This document shows, in pieces, positions 51,480 to 60,607 of a stretch of DNA of 64,000 bases. The stretch spans positions 1 to 64,000 of the forward strand of contig NZ_FLKM01000009.1 in NCBI RefSeq assembly GCF_900086585.1, read 5' to 3'. Within the stretch, counting starts at the first letter, position 1; each line of letters begins with the position of its first letter. The notes under the pieces are model-generated. The model searched no databases. It was given only the letters and a program-made list of their open reading frames with translations, and was not told where the DNA came from. Both the position numbers and the translations under genes were made by a program. The DNA comes from Emergencia timonensis (lineage in GTDB: Bacteria > Bacillota > Clostridia > Peptostreptococcales > Anaerovoracaceae).

Positions 51480-51716
51480 TTAATTCATCATCTTTGTCTG
51501 ATAGGTGAAATCTTTGGTGGTCTCTTTCATCTGAGTCATTTGCTGTCCGATGAAGTTCTCAATCTCTTTTTCAGATACTTCAACGTCGTTTTTCTTTGCG
51601 TACTGAACCATGTAATTTCTGATGACGGCGAAATCTACATCTCTATCGACAAAACGTACGGCTCCATTTGCGCTTGCCTGGTTAAAAGCTCTCTTTAACA
51701 TTACTTCCTTACTCAT
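51480..51716 (-). CDS. Small acidic protein, paralogue 2 (78 aa)
   Basis: Starts MSKEVMLKRAFNQASANGAV after GGAGG and is related along its length to 51134-51364. The duplicated genes each have their own ribosome-binding site and terminator, so they are separate transcription units. The conserved centre (DVDFAVIRNYMVQYAKKNDV) and the EKEIENFI helix suggest a small dimeric helical domain. Function unknown. Confidence 0.7.
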   Translation of the reverse strand: MSKEVMLKRAFNQASANGAVRFVDRDVDFAVIRNYMVQYAKKNDVEVSEKEIENFIGQQMTQMKETTKDFTYQTKMMN

Positions 51717-51972
51717 TATTCTTACCTCCGACACATTTTTCTATTTGCCGATATAGAAAGCATAAATCGTGCCAAATTTATGAAATTAATAGAAATAAAT
51801 AGAAGAAATAAATATTCACTGCAATTCCAAGGACTTACAGCCGCCCTTTTTTTGTGTGATTACAAAGGCTTTGCCGTTTTCATATCGATTAGAAGAAAAC
51901 TTGAGCCAAAAATGGATCAATCTGTGAACCGTTCTACCATAAATGAAACTTTTTTTTTCCAGCAATTTAGTG

Positions 51973-51978
51973 TATAAT
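51973..51978 (+). promoter_or_regulatory. -10 element of dsdA
   Basis: GTGTATAATGG contains TATAAT 40 bases before the dsdA start. The -35 region is a T-run without a good match. Confidence 0.5.
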
Positions 51979-52017
51979 GGAAAAAGACTCTTTAGCGATG
52001 TGGAAGGGAGAGTACGT

Positions 52018-53322
52018 ATGGACATTGATAAATTGATTGTAGAACATCCTATGATACAGAATATGATAAACTGTGAAGAGGTTTTCTGGCTTAACGAAAA
52101 AGTCGGTCAGGAAACAGAATTGCCTTTTGACATGAGTGATATAGAGGATGCAGAGAAGCGGCTTGCCAGATTTGCACCCTACATCAAAAAGGCTTTTCCT
52201 GAGACGGAGAGCACAGACGGCGTCATTGAATCACCTTTGGTGGAGATCAGCAGGATGAAGAAAGTCCTTGAAGAAACTTTTGACAAAGAGATACCGGGAA
52301 GACTATTTTTGAAATGTGACAGTCATCTGGCCGTTTCTGGTTCGATCAAGGCCAGAGGCGGTATTTACGAGGTCCTCAAGCTGGCAGAAAAAATTGCCAT
52401 AGATCACGGCATGCTGACAGAAGCAGACGATTATTCCATACTGACAGAAGAAAAGTTTAAGAAGATCTTCAGTGAATACAGTGTGGCTGTAGGATCTACG
52501 GGAAACCTGGGTCTCAGCATTGGAATCATCAGCGCCAGACTGGGGTTCAAGGTCACGGTACATATGTCTGCCGATGCAAGACAGTGGAAGAAGGAACTCT
52601 TGCGGCAGAGAGGGGTCACGGTTATCGAGTACCAGGACGATTACCAGAAAGCTGTAGCGGAAGGCAGAAAAGGAGCAGAACAGGACCCGATGTGCCATTT
52701 TGTGGACGACGAAGGCTCCAGTGACTTGTTCCTGGGTTACTCTGTAGCCGCCAAAAGGATTGCAGAACAGTTTAAACGGCAGATGATCGTCTGCGACGCG
52801 GACAATCCTGTATTCGTATATATTCCCTGCGGTGTCGGCGGTGCGCCAGGAGGCGTTGCCTTTGGCCTGAAACAGGTATTCGGGGAGAACATACACATTT
52901 TCTTCGCAGAACCTACGCATGCGCCGTGTATGACATTGGGCATGCTGACGGGGCTCCACGACCAGATTGCAGTCACCGACGTGGGACTGGACGGAAAGAC
53001 GGCAGCGGACGGGCTGGCAGTATCCCGGCCATCCAGACTAGTAGGAAGTGTGATGGAGACCTTGCTTGACGGCTGCTTTACGATCAGTGATGAGGATTTA
53101 TATACCTTCTTGGCAAAGCTGGCAGATACCGAGGACCTTTTCATTGAGCCTTCGGCCTGCGCAAGCTTTACCGGCCCTGGACATGTGCTGTCTGCAGAAG
53201 GGTATCTGATTAAGAACAATCTGAAAGACAAGCTGAAGAATGCGACGCATATCCTCTGGGCTACTGGCGGAAACATGGTGCCGGAAGAAGAGATGAAAGC
53301 ATATTATAGCATGGGAAAATAA
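52018..53322 (+). CDS. dsdA: D-serine ammonia-lyase
   Basis: A PLP enzyme that converts D-serine to pyruvate and ammonia. The 434-residue protein has the family start ([20 protein letters not shown]), the Schiff-base Lys111 in SGSIKARGG, the phosphate-binding glycine loop (CGVGGAPGG near residue 270) and [10 protein letters not shown] near the C-terminus. The ATG at 52018 follows GGAAGGGAG. A longer frame would overlap the promoter. It stands alone, but lies next to the glycyl radical enzyme system, which may also handle D-amino acids. Confidence 0.94.
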   Translation: MDIDKLIVEHPMIQNMINCEEVFWLNEKVGQETELPFDMSDIEDAEKRLARFAPYIKKAFPETESTDGVIESPLVEISRMKKVLEETFDKEIPGRLFLKCDSHLAVSGSIKARGGIYEVLKLAEKIAIDHGMLTEADDYSILTEEKFKKIFSEYSVAVGSTGNLGLSIGIISARLGFKVTVHMSADARQWKKELLRQRGVTVIEYQDDYQKAVAEGRKGAEQDPMCHFVDDEGSSDLFLGYSVAAKRIAEQFKRQMIVCDADNPVFVYIPCGVGGAPGGVAFGLKQVFGENIHIFFAEPTHAPCMTLGMLTGLHDQIAVTDVGLDGKTAADGLAVSRPSRLVGSVMETLLDGCFTISDEDLYTFLAKLADTEDLFIEPSACASFTGPGHVLSAEGYLIKNNLKDKLKNATHILWATGGNMVPEEEMKAYYSMGK

Positions 53323-53385
53323 AAAGACCAAAATTAGACCTGACGCACCGAAGATGGAAACTTTTCGGCAGGGGTCTTCAACATT

Positions 53386-53423
53386 AAAAAACAGAGCGTA
53401 TGGAAATACACGCTCTGTTTTTT
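53386..53423. terminator. Bidirectional terminator after dsdA
   Basis: AAAAAACAGAGCGT pairs with ACGCTCTGTTTTTT in a 14-bp stem. Confidence 0.9.
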
Positions 53424-53499
53424 AATGCTGAAAATAAGAAGTTAACATGTGGAGACAGGACAACTGTCTATTTTACTGAATCTAAGTTAAGTACTATTC

Positions 53500-55260
53500 T
53501 CATAATTTATACTCTTTAATTTTTCCATACAGGGAGGCACGAGATATACCGAGAAGCTTGGCAATTTCTGCGATACTGTTATTTTGTGAGCCATATTGAT
53601 CCAGATACCCCTGAATGATTCGCGATTCCTCGAACTTCAGCTGTTCTTTTAAGGTAAGCTGCGGATGAGCAGCGTTTTCATTGATGATTCCTGCCGGGCA
53701 GGATTCTGCCCCCAAACAGGATGCTTCCGCAATGTTAACAGCATACTCAATGGTATTCTCAAGTTCACGGACATTTCCCGGCCAGGAGTAATTCTTGAGA
53801 ATCTGAAGAAAGGCTTTATCGATGCCAGTAATGTGCTTATTCAGTTTATCATTGTATTTTACAATGAAATGAAAGACAAGGTCGTCAAAATCCGCCATTC
53901 TTTCTCGAAGGGGAAGCACTTTTATAGGCAGGATGTTGAGTCGATAATATAGATCTGATCTGAATTTGTTTTCATCGACGAGTTTTTCAAGATCCTGATT
54001 CGTTGCAGCGATAATTCGAATATCCAGATTCGTGGGATGGTAGCCTCCAAGGCGAATGACTTTGTGTTCCTGCAGCACTCGAAGTAATTTAGCCTGCAGA
54101 TGGAGAGGCATATCCCCTATTTCATCGAGAAAGATAGTCCCACCGTTGGCAATCTCAAAAAGACCGGCTTTTCCTCCTTTGCTTGCACCAGTGAAGGTGC
54201 CTTTTTCGTAGCCGAAGAGTTCACTTTCTAAGAGGGTATCTGGTATCGCGGCACAATTGATCGTTATGAAGGGCTGCTTATTGCGGGGGCTCAAACCGTG
54301 CAGGCTTCGTGCAATCAGTTCTTTTCCAGTGCCGGTCTCTCCGCGGATGAGTACAGTAGATGTACTGGCGGCAAATTGACGGATTTTAGATTTTAGTTCT
54401 GCAGTCGTAAGACTTTTCCCTAAAATACAGTCCAAAGCATTCTCCTGGGGTGTATCTGATGCGATGTACTGCCGGACGCCATCGAGGGTTCTCAAAAAGA
54501 ATAGAAATTCTGTCATATCATCTTGATTGTCATCAATCACTTTGCTGCTGACAATCATGCGATTCATTTTGTCATTGACGACGACAGGTAATTCTTCATG
54601 ATTAAAAGTTACACCATTATCAAGTACGCTCAAAAGGGGGCTGTCACCAGTCAGAAAGTGATATATATTAGGCGGTTCGTGAGCAGAATCTAACCCGAAG
54701 AATTCATAGAAAGCGTCATTGCATATCCGTATATCGCCATTTCGATTACAACTGAATGCAATACAGTCTAAATGCTGGAACATAATATTCATCATATTGG
54801 TAATATGTTGATATTTTATACTGGCAGTCTCTGAATTTCCAGCATTTATCATCAGATCAAGGATGGTTTGCAAGAATGTGATCACTTGGTTTGTTCTTTC
54901 AAGATAAAACTTTTTGCTGGTTTCTGAAAATACAATCATGCTGAGATATCCGTTCCAGTTATTTTCTATATGAATCGGTATAGAAATTTCGAGAGTCTGG
55001 TAGCAAGTTGAAATGTTCGGACAACCCTGACAAAGTGGGTTGTCTCGTGGATTATCGATAATCATTGGCGTGTCACTGCGAAGCAGTTCTTCTATATAAG
55101 GAGTATAAGCCCGATTATTTTTGGCCTGATTATATTTTTCGGTAGTTCCAATCAGCTTGCCGCTTGGGTCGACGATTACAACCTCCACATCAGGATACAT
55201 TTCACTTACCGCTGTCACTACATTCTTTGCAATGTGTTCGATAAACAATTCTATTTTCAT
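53500..55260 (-). CDS. Sigma-54 activator of the glycyl radical enzyme operon
   Basis: A 586-residue enhancer-binding protein. Residues 1-140 form a sensory domain resembling the sugar-diacid-recognition type, with a Cys motif ([14 protein letters not shown]-x2-C-x5-C, about residues 77-89) that could bind a metal or cluster. A PAS-like domain follows (about 160-265). The AAA+ domain has Walker [15 protein letters not shown] (a variant of GAFTGA) and Walker [10 protein letters not shown], and the C-terminus has a Fis helix-turn-helix ([20 protein letters not shown]). It is divergent from the operon that carries a sigma-54 promoter at 55614-55630 and three repeated sites, so it very likely activates it. 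Confidence 0.93.
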   Translation of the reverse strand: MKIELFIEHIAKNVVTAVSEMYPDVEVVIVDPSGKLIGTTEKYNQAKNNRAYTPYIEELLRSDTPMIIDNPRDNPLCQGCPNISTCYQTLEISIPIHIENNWNGYLSMIVFSETSKKFYLERTNQVITFLQTILDLMINAGNSETASIKYQHITNMMNIMFQHLDCIAFSCNRNGDIRICNDAFYEFFGLDSAHEPPNIYHFLTGDSPLLSVLDNGVTFNHEELPVVVNDKMNRMIVSSKVIDDNQDDMTEFLFFLRTLDGVRQYIASDTPQENALDCILGKSLTTAELKSKIRQFAASTSTVLIRGETGTGKELIARSLHGLSPRNKQPFITINCAAIPDTLLESELFGYEKGTFTGASKGGKAGLFEIANGGTIFLDEIGDMPLHLQAKLLRVLQEHKVIRLGGYHPTNLDIRIIAATNQDLEKLVDENKFRSDLYYRLNILPIKVLPLRERMADFDDLVFHFIVKYNDKLNKHITGIDKAFLQILKNYSWPGNVRELENTIEYAVNIAEASCLGAESCPAGIINENAAHPQLTLKEQLKFEESRIIQGYLDQYGSQNNSIAEIAKLLGISRASLYGKIKEYKL

Positions 55261-55350
55261 AAGTATAAATCACCCTTTTCTCTTTACAGAACTTAAACGC
55301 CGGTTAGCTAAATTTAAACACAAAAATAGAAAAAGTACAAGTCTTCATTC

Positions 55351-55480
55351 TGTCCAAAATATTGGAAAAGAATTGCATTTTGTCCAAAAAAATAGAACGC
55401 TTCTATTTTAAAGCGATTTATCGACTTTTTGCGGCGGTGAAAAGATTGAACATTGACGCAACTGTCCAAAAATATGGACG
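55351..55480 (+). promoter_or_regulatory. Three upstream activator sites
   Basis: TGTCCAAAATATTGGAAAA (55351-55369), TGTCCAAAAAAATAGAACG (55381-55399) and TGTCCAAAAATATGGACG (55463-55480) share a TGTCC-A/T-core-rGA pattern. The third is close to a palindrome (GTCC/GGAC). They lie 135-280 bases before the sigma-54 promoter, the usual place for enhancer-binding sites. Confidence 0.7.
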
Positions 55481-55613
55481 AACATGTTTCAGCTAGACAA
55501 GGTGACTGGTTCCCATGAGTAGAATTATTCAGATGAGAACTATTGTTGAAACTTTGGGATTCATGCCTGGGTGTAATGCTGATATTCTTGGCAAAATCAG
55601 GTGTTTAAAGACT

Positions 55614-55630
55614 TTGGCACAGATGTTGCT
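55614..55630 (+). promoter_or_regulatory. Sigma-54 (-24/-12) promoter of the GRE operon
   Basis: TTGGCACAGATGTTGCT matches the consensus TTGGCAC-N5-TTGCT fully, with the GG and GC pairs 12 bases apart (55616 and 55628). Transcription should start near 55641, 36 bases before the ATG at 55677. Confidence 0.92.
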
Positions 55631-55676
55631 CTTAAATAATGTATCAATAATCTTAAGATGGAGGAGATCAGTGCAT

Positions 55677-58100
55677 ATGAATAAGGATTTAAATAAAAGA
55701 TACGAAGAAGTCAGAACAGTGCCGATCACAGGCAGAGTTAGACAACTTAGGCAGGCTGTTCTGGATGCAAAACCGATTCTTTGCAGCGAAAGGGCGCTGA
55801 TTGTAACGAAGTGTTATCAGGAGACGGAGGGTATGCACTTTATCGAAAGAAGGGCTCGTGCTCTGTACCGGATACTTGACGAGATGACACTGCGGATTTG
55901 GGATGGAGAGTTACTCGTGGGAACACTTGGAACCAATGGGAGACGGTCCGCTCCGGTATTTCCTGAGTTCTCAATAGAGTGGATGAAAGACGAACTGGAT
56001 AACCTTTTAGAAACGAGAGAACAAGATACATTTGAAGTTCCGGAACAAGTTAAAGAGGATATCAGATCAATTTTCCCATACTGGGAGAACAAGTCGATTT
56101 ATCAGAAGTACAGAAAACTGTTGCCGGAGGATACGAAAAAAGTACGGGATGCATATGTTTTCAGCCGGGATCTTTTTGAAAGAAACGGCTATGGGCATAC
56201 TGCATACCAAGCTGAGAAGATTATCAAAATTGGACTGAAAGGTTTGAGAGCGGAAGTAAAAGCAAAGTATGCTGATTTGGATTTGACAAAGAGAGAAGAT
56301 TTTGACAAAAAGCTGTTTTACGATGGGCTGCTGATCTGCTTTGATGCGATTACGAATTATGCAAAAAGATACAGTGATAAAGCCTTGTCTATGGCAAAAA
56401 TAGAAAGTGATCCAAAGAGAAAGGCTGAACTATTCAAAATCGCAGATGTCTGCAGTTGGGTTCCAGAAAATCCAGCCAGAGATATATGGGAAGCGCTGCA
56501 GGTAGTAGAATTCATGCAGATTGTGCTGCAGCTTGAAACTAGTGGGGATTCTGTATCGCCGGGCAGAATGGATCAGTATCTATATCCATTTTATCAGAAG
56601 GCCATGGAAGATGGTATCTATACGATTTCACAAATTCAGGAGTTATTCGACTGCATCTGGCTGAAGTTTAACGAGATTGTAAAAGTGCAGGACACAGAAT
56701 CTGTACACATTCATCCAGGATTTCCGATGACACAGAATGTTACCGCGGGAGGCGTCACCAGAGAAGGCAGGGATGCGACGAATGAACTCAGTTACATCAT
56801 GTTGACATGCCAAGAGCATATCAGACTGCAGCAGCCGCAGTTCACGGTGAGATATCACGATGATACACCAGAGGATTTTAAGCTAAGGGCGGCAGACGTC
56901 ATTGCATATGGAACTGGAATGCCTGCCCTCTTTGGAGACCGCGGCTGTATTGCATCTATGAAGCGCTTCTTTCCGGATATGCCTGTTGAAAACATGCGTA
57001 ACTACTCCATTGTCGGATGTATAGAGCTGGCGCCAGAGGGGTTTCAGGCAAGAGTGAATGGAGGCTTTCTGAATCTAGCAAGAGTGGTGGATTTGGCTAT
57101 GAATGATGGTGTGGACCGGCTTACCGGAAAGCAGCTTGGCCCGAAGACCGGAGATCCTGCCAAGTTTCAGACTTTTGACGACCTCTTTACAGCGACAGAA
57201 AGACAGATGAAATTTATCATTCATCATCAAGTTGTGAACAATCTGGTTGTGGATTATGTGCAGAGAGAAAATACCCCGCATCTCTTCCTTTCTTCCCTGG
57301 TTGACGGCTGTATCGAGAAGGGCAGAGATCTTACCTGGGGAGGCTCCAGATGGGGCAGTACGCCGATTTTGCTGGGAGGGATTGCTACGGCGTCCAATGC
57401 CCTTGCTGCAGTAAAAGAGAAGGTCTTTGACAAAGGACAATTCTGCATGGAAGCGGTCAACGATGCTCTCAATACAAATTTTGAGGGTGATGAGGCGGAG
57501 AAAATTCAGGAAGAACTGTTGGCAGCGCCGAAGTATGGGAACGATGATGATTTTGCAGATGCGATGATGAAGAAGATGACGGACGCTTTCTTTGCCATCA
57601 TTGAGAGTCATAAAGATATTGACGACAGAAACTATTCATCCTTTACCGTAACCCTGGGCGGAACCGTGCCGATGGGATGGAAGACCGGGGCTACTGCAGA
57701 CGGAAGAAAAGCGACGATGCCAATTTCTGATTCCTTTTCTCCTGCAAACGAAGGTGAAAATGGCGCGCCGACACAAGTCCTCCTTTCAGCGGGAAAAATT
57801 GATCAGAGTCACTTCAGCCAAGGGAACGTTTTGAATCTGAAATTTACGAAGACAGCGTTTCAAAGCGCAGAAGCAAAAAAGAAGCTGATGGATATGGTGA
57901 CCGTCTATTTCAATACAATGGAGGGGCAGGAAATTCAGTTTAACGTTGTTGACGGCAGAACCCTCCGGCAGGCACAGAAAACGCCGGAGAAATATCAGGA
58001 TCTGATTATAAGAGTTGCGGGATACAGCGCACGTTTTGTAGAGCTGGCGCAGGAACTACAGAACGATATTATCGCGAGGACTGAGCATGACAGAATTTAG
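55677..58100 (+). CDS. Glycyl radical enzyme of unknown substrate (diol/hydroxyproline dehydratase type)
   Basis: An 807-residue glycyl radical enzyme. The radical Gly782 is in IRVAGYSARF, the thiyl Cys448 and general base Glu450 in SIVGCIEL. His174 in GYGHTAY matches the catalytic His of glycerol dehydratase. Cys-x-Glu places it with elimination enzymes (diol dehydratase, CutC, HypD), not formate lyases. The loop ETSGDSVSPGR puts Asp291 where glycerol dehydratase has His and HypD has Asp, and Asn461 replaces an Asp of glycerol dehydratase, so the substrate is probably an amino compound but not hydroxyproline. An upstream in-frame start at 55515 would place the sigma-54 promoter inside the gene. 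The ATG at 55677 has GGAGGAG before it. Confidence 0.92.
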   Translation: MNKDLNKRYEEVRTVPITGRVRQLRQAVLDAKPILCSERALIVTKCYQETEGMHFIERRARALYRILDEMTLRIWDGELLVGTLGTNGRRSAPVFPEFSIEWMKDELDNLLETREQDTFEVPEQVKEDIRSIFPYWENKSIYQKYRKLLPEDTKKVRDAYVFSRDLFERNGYGHTAYQAEKIIKIGLKGLRAEVKAKYADLDLTKREDFDKKLFYDGLLICFDAITNYAKRYSDKALSMAKIESDPKRKAELFKIADVCSWVPENPARDIWEALQVVEFMQIVLQLETSGDSVSPGRMDQYLYPFYQKAMEDGIYTISQIQELFDCIWLKFNEIVKVQDTESVHIHPGFPMTQNVTAGGVTREGRDATNELSYIMLTCQEHIRLQQPQFTVRYHDDTPEDFKLRAADVIAYGTGMPALFGDRGCIASMKRFFPDMPVENMRNYSIVGCIELAPEGFQARVNGGFLNLARVVDLAMNDGVDRLTGKQLGPKTGDPAKFQTFDDLFTATERQMKFIIHHQVVNNLVVDYVQRENTPHLFLSSLVDGCIEKGRDLTWGGSRWGSTPILLGGIATASNALAAVKEKVFDKGQFCMEAVNDALNTNFEGDEAEKIQEELLAAPKYGNDDDFADAMMKKMTDAFFAIIESHKDIDDRNYSSFTVTLGGTVPMGWKTGATADGRKATMPISDSFSPANEGENGAPTQVLLSAGKIDQSHFSQGNVLNLKFTKTAFQSAEAKKKLMDMVTVYFNTMEGQEIQFNVVDGRTLRQAQKTPEKYQDLIIRVAGYSARFVELAQELQNDIIARTEHDRI

Positions 58101-58878
58101 GAAAAGACGAGGAATTGTCACTGATATCCAGCGATACAGCATACAGGATGGACCGGGGATCAGAACCACCGTGTTCTTAAAGGGATGTCCTCTGCGATGC
58201 GGATGGTGCTCTAATCCAGAGACACAAAAAATCGAACCGGAAGAGATGCTGGATGTCAGGACAGGAAAAGCAGTCACCGTTGGCAGGGAAATGACCGTGT
58301 GTGAGGTGCTGGATGTGGTGCGGCGAGATAAGCCCTTCTATGACGGTTCAAATGGCGGTCTGACTTTATCAGGAGGGGAGGCTCTGCTGCAGCCGGCGTT
58401 TTCTGAAGGAATTCTATGGGCAGCAAAAGAAGAAGGGATTCATACGACGCTGATGACCTGCGGATATGCAAAGTTCGATATCGTATGGCCGGTATTTGAA
58501 CAGTGTGATCTGATTCTATTTGATATCAAGGGTATGGATGAGGAAAAGCATAGAGCACATACGGGGGTTTCACCACTGCCCATCCATGAAAACTTGGAGA
58601 AACTCCTGGCAAAAGGAAAGGCGGTGATCGTGAGGGTTCCTGTGATACCTGACCATAACGACAACAAAGATGCTCTTCAGGCGATTGTTAACTATGCGTC
58701 GTCAGCTGGGGTATCTTCAATAGAATTTCTGCCTTACCACCGTTTGGGAGAATCAAAGTATCAGAGGCTGCACCGCAAATACCCATGGAAGGGCATTAGT
58801 CAAGTGAATGCAGCAGATTTAAGTAAAATCGTAAATAGGCTGGATGCACCAAAGGGAATAAAACTCATTGTAAATTAG
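58087..58878 (+). CDS. Glycyl radical enzyme activase (radical SAM)
   Basis: Uses SAM and a [4Fe-4S] cluster to make the 5'-deoxyadenosyl radical that abstracts hydrogen from Gly782 of the partner. The 263-residue protein has the cluster motif CPLRCGWC (C-x3-C-x2-C), the SAM-binding GGE motif in TLSGGEALLQ and DIKGMDEEKH. Unlike most activases of dehydratase-type enzymes, it lacks the cysteine-rich ferredoxin insertion and is as compact as the pyruvate formate-lyase activase. It overlaps the GRE gene by 14 bases, so the two are translated together. Confidence 0.93.
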   Translation: MTEFRKRRGIVTDIQRYSIQDGPGIRTTVFLKGCPLRCGWCSNPETQKIEPEEMLDVRTGKAVTVGREMTVCEVLDVVRRDKPFYDGSNGGLTLSGGEALLQPAFSEGILWAAKEEGIHTTLMTCGYAKFDIVWPVFEQCDLILFDIKGMDEEKHRAHTGVSPLPIHENLEKLLAKGKAVIVRVPVIPDHNDNKDALQAIVNYASSAGVSSIEFLPYHRLGESKYQRLHRKYPWKGISQVNAADLSKIVNRLDAPKGIKLIVN

Positions 58879-58893
58879 CAGGGAGAGAAGGAA

Positions 58894-60225
58894 ATGACGG
58901 AAATTACTGAGAATACAAGAAGGATTATTGAAAAGGAAGATAGACTGCTTTCTTATACGACGAGGGTTCCATACTATCCGTTAGTAGTTGACCGGGCAAA
59001 AGGTTCACACGTCTGGGATGTGGAAGGGAACGAATTTATCGACTTGCTGGCAAGCGCGGCCGTCATTAACGTGGGCCATAATCATGAAAAGGTATTAGAA
59101 GCAGTTCACGAGCAAGCAGACAGGTTTATTCATTATACACCGGCGTACATGTATCATGTGCCACACACGAAATTGGCGGAGAAACTGGTGGAGATTACTC
59201 CGGGAGATTTTGAAAAACGTGTTGCCTTTGCACTTTCTGGATCGGCCTCGGTTGACGGAGCAATAAAAGCAGCAAGGTCCTATACTGGCAGAAATCATAT
59301 CGTTTCGTTCTACCATTCCTATCATGGAACCACAATTGGTTCCCTTAGCGTATCAGGATATGGTTCTGACATGAGGAAGGGAATGGGCTCCTTGGTTCCT
59401 GATGTGCATTTTATTCCTTTTCCAGATAGCTATCGCGGCAAAAGAACGGAAGAATGCCTGGAGAGTTTCAGGGAATTGATTACCATGATTGTGCCGGCGG
59501 AGAGTATCGCAGCGGTCATCTATGAGCCGATACAGGGCGATGCCGGAATCCTGATTCCGGAACAGGCTTTTTACATAGAAGTAGAAAAGATCTGCAGAGA
59601 AAATGGAATTCTCCTCATTGCAGATGAAGTACATACGGGATTCGGGAGAACAGGAGCAATGTTTGCGTCAGAGCTTTTTCACATAGACCCGGATATCATT
59701 GTCTTGGGAAAGGCAATCGCAGCCGGAATGCCCCTCAGCGCCATTGTTGGACGAAAAGAAATCATGGAGGCATGGCATACCCCTGTACACTTTTTCAACA
59801 CTGCGGGCAACCCGGTTTCCTGTGCGGCAGCAACCGCATCCATTGAGGTGATTGAAGAGGAACATCTGCTGGAGAATGCAGTGACAGTCGGCAATTATAT
59901 GATGGAACGATTCAAAGATATGATGACACGTCATGAATGCATTGGCGATGTCAGGGGTTCCGGCCTGATGATCGGTGTGGACATTGTAAAGAATCGTGAA
60001 TCAAAGGAACGAGATGTGCAGACGACAGCAAAAATTTGTTACAGATGCTGGGAAAAAGGCGTGATCCTTGCATTTTTCAGCGGGTGTGTATTGAGAGTAG
60101 AACCACCGTTGACGATGACGATGGAGGAAGCAAAAGATGCCTTGGATATTGTGGAAGCATCGATTACGGACGTAGAGAATGGTCTGGTCCCAGATTCGGC
60201 AGTGGACCAGGTAAGAGGGCTGTAA
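58894..60225 (+). CDS. Class III aminotransferase-fold enzyme, likely amino-acid 2-epimerase
   Basis: A 443-residue PLP enzyme of fold type I. The Schiff-base Lys is Lys273 in VLGKAIAAGMPLSAIVG, and Asp in ADEVHTGFGRTG holds the pyridine nitrogen. The N-terminal segments YYPLVVDRAKG, DLLASAAVINVGHNHEKV, IHYTPAYMYHVPHTKL and the SGSASVDGAIKAARSYTGRN block closely follow Lactobacillus isoleucine 2-epimerase as I remember it, more than ornithine or GABA aminotransferases. It may therefore racemise an amino acid rather than transaminate. OrtB acts on the 2R isomer, so an epimerase would fit this operon. An aminotransferase role is the alternative. Confidence 0.82.
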   Translation: MTEITENTRRIIEKEDRLLSYTTRVPYYPLVVDRAKGSHVWDVEGNEFIDLLASAAVINVGHNHEKVLEAVHEQADRFIHYTPAYMYHVPHTKLAEKLVEITPGDFEKRVAFALSGSASVDGAIKAARSYTGRNHIVSFYHSYHGTTIGSLSVSGYGSDMRKGMGSLVPDVHFIPFPDSYRGKRTEECLESFRELITMIVPAESIAAVIYEPIQGDAGILIPEQAFYIEVEKICRENGILLIADEVHTGFGRTGAMFASELFHIDPDIIVLGKAIAAGMPLSAIVGRKEIMEAWHTPVHFFNTAGNPVSCAAATASIEVIEEEHLLENAVTVGNYMMERFKDMMTRHECIGDVRGSGLMIGVDIVKNRESKERDVQTTAKICYRCWEKGVILAFFSGCVLRVEPPLTMTMEEAKDALDIVEASITDVENGLVPDSAVDQVRGL

Positions 60226-60310
60226 GGAAAGAAACAGGCAGTTTTTTTCTGAGTGTATATAAAACAGTAGTGAAAGTAATAGCAATTGTTAAATGAGAAA
60301 GGAGAGCATG

Positions 60311-60607
60311 ATGGCAAAAAAAGGAGAATGGGTCAGAATTCACAGGGTAATTCTTCGGGCAGAAGAAAGAACTGCGAAGCTGCCGGAGGACACAAAGCAT
60401 TGCGATCTTGAGATGTGGACGAAGGGAGAACTATTGGATGACGCAGAAATTGGCGACGATGTACGGATCCGGACGGCGGTGGGGAGAACGGAGCACGGCC
60501 GCCTCATCGAGGTTGAGCCGTACTATACTCACAGCTATGGAAAATTTGTGCCTGAGATCATTGAAATTGATAAAAAACTGAGAGAAGAGATGGGAGGGAT
60601 TGCATAA
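60311..60607 (+). CDS. ortA: 2-amino-4-oxopentanoate thiolase, small subunit
   Basis: The 98-residue small subunit of the thiolase that, in ornithine fermentation, cleaves 2-amino-4-oxopentanoate with CoA to acetyl-CoA and alanine. It starts MAKKGEWVRIHRVIL and contains LPEDTKHCDLEMWTKGEL and EVEPYYTHSYGKFVPEI, which match the OrtA pattern of Clostridium sticklandii. The ATG at 60311 has AAAGGAG six bases away. Upstream in-frame ATGs at 60308 and 60293 are less likely. It overlaps ortB by one base. Confidence 0.92.
   Translation: MAKKGEWVRIHRVILRAEERTAKLPEDTKHCDLEMWTKGELLDDAEIGDDVRIRTAVGRTEHGRLIEVEPYYTHSYGKFVPEIIEIDKKLREEMGGIA

Noticed and set aside
55677..58100. Assignment of the glycyl radical enzyme as trans-4-hydroxyproline dehydratase (HypD)
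   Set aside because: It shares Asp at one loop position, but other HypD substrate-contact regions differ and no pyrroline-5-carboxylate reductase gene is nearby.
58894..60225. Assignment of the class III PLP enzyme as ornithine aminotransferase
   Set aside because: The conserved blocks follow isoleucine 2-epimerase more closely. I kept aminotransferase only as an alternative.
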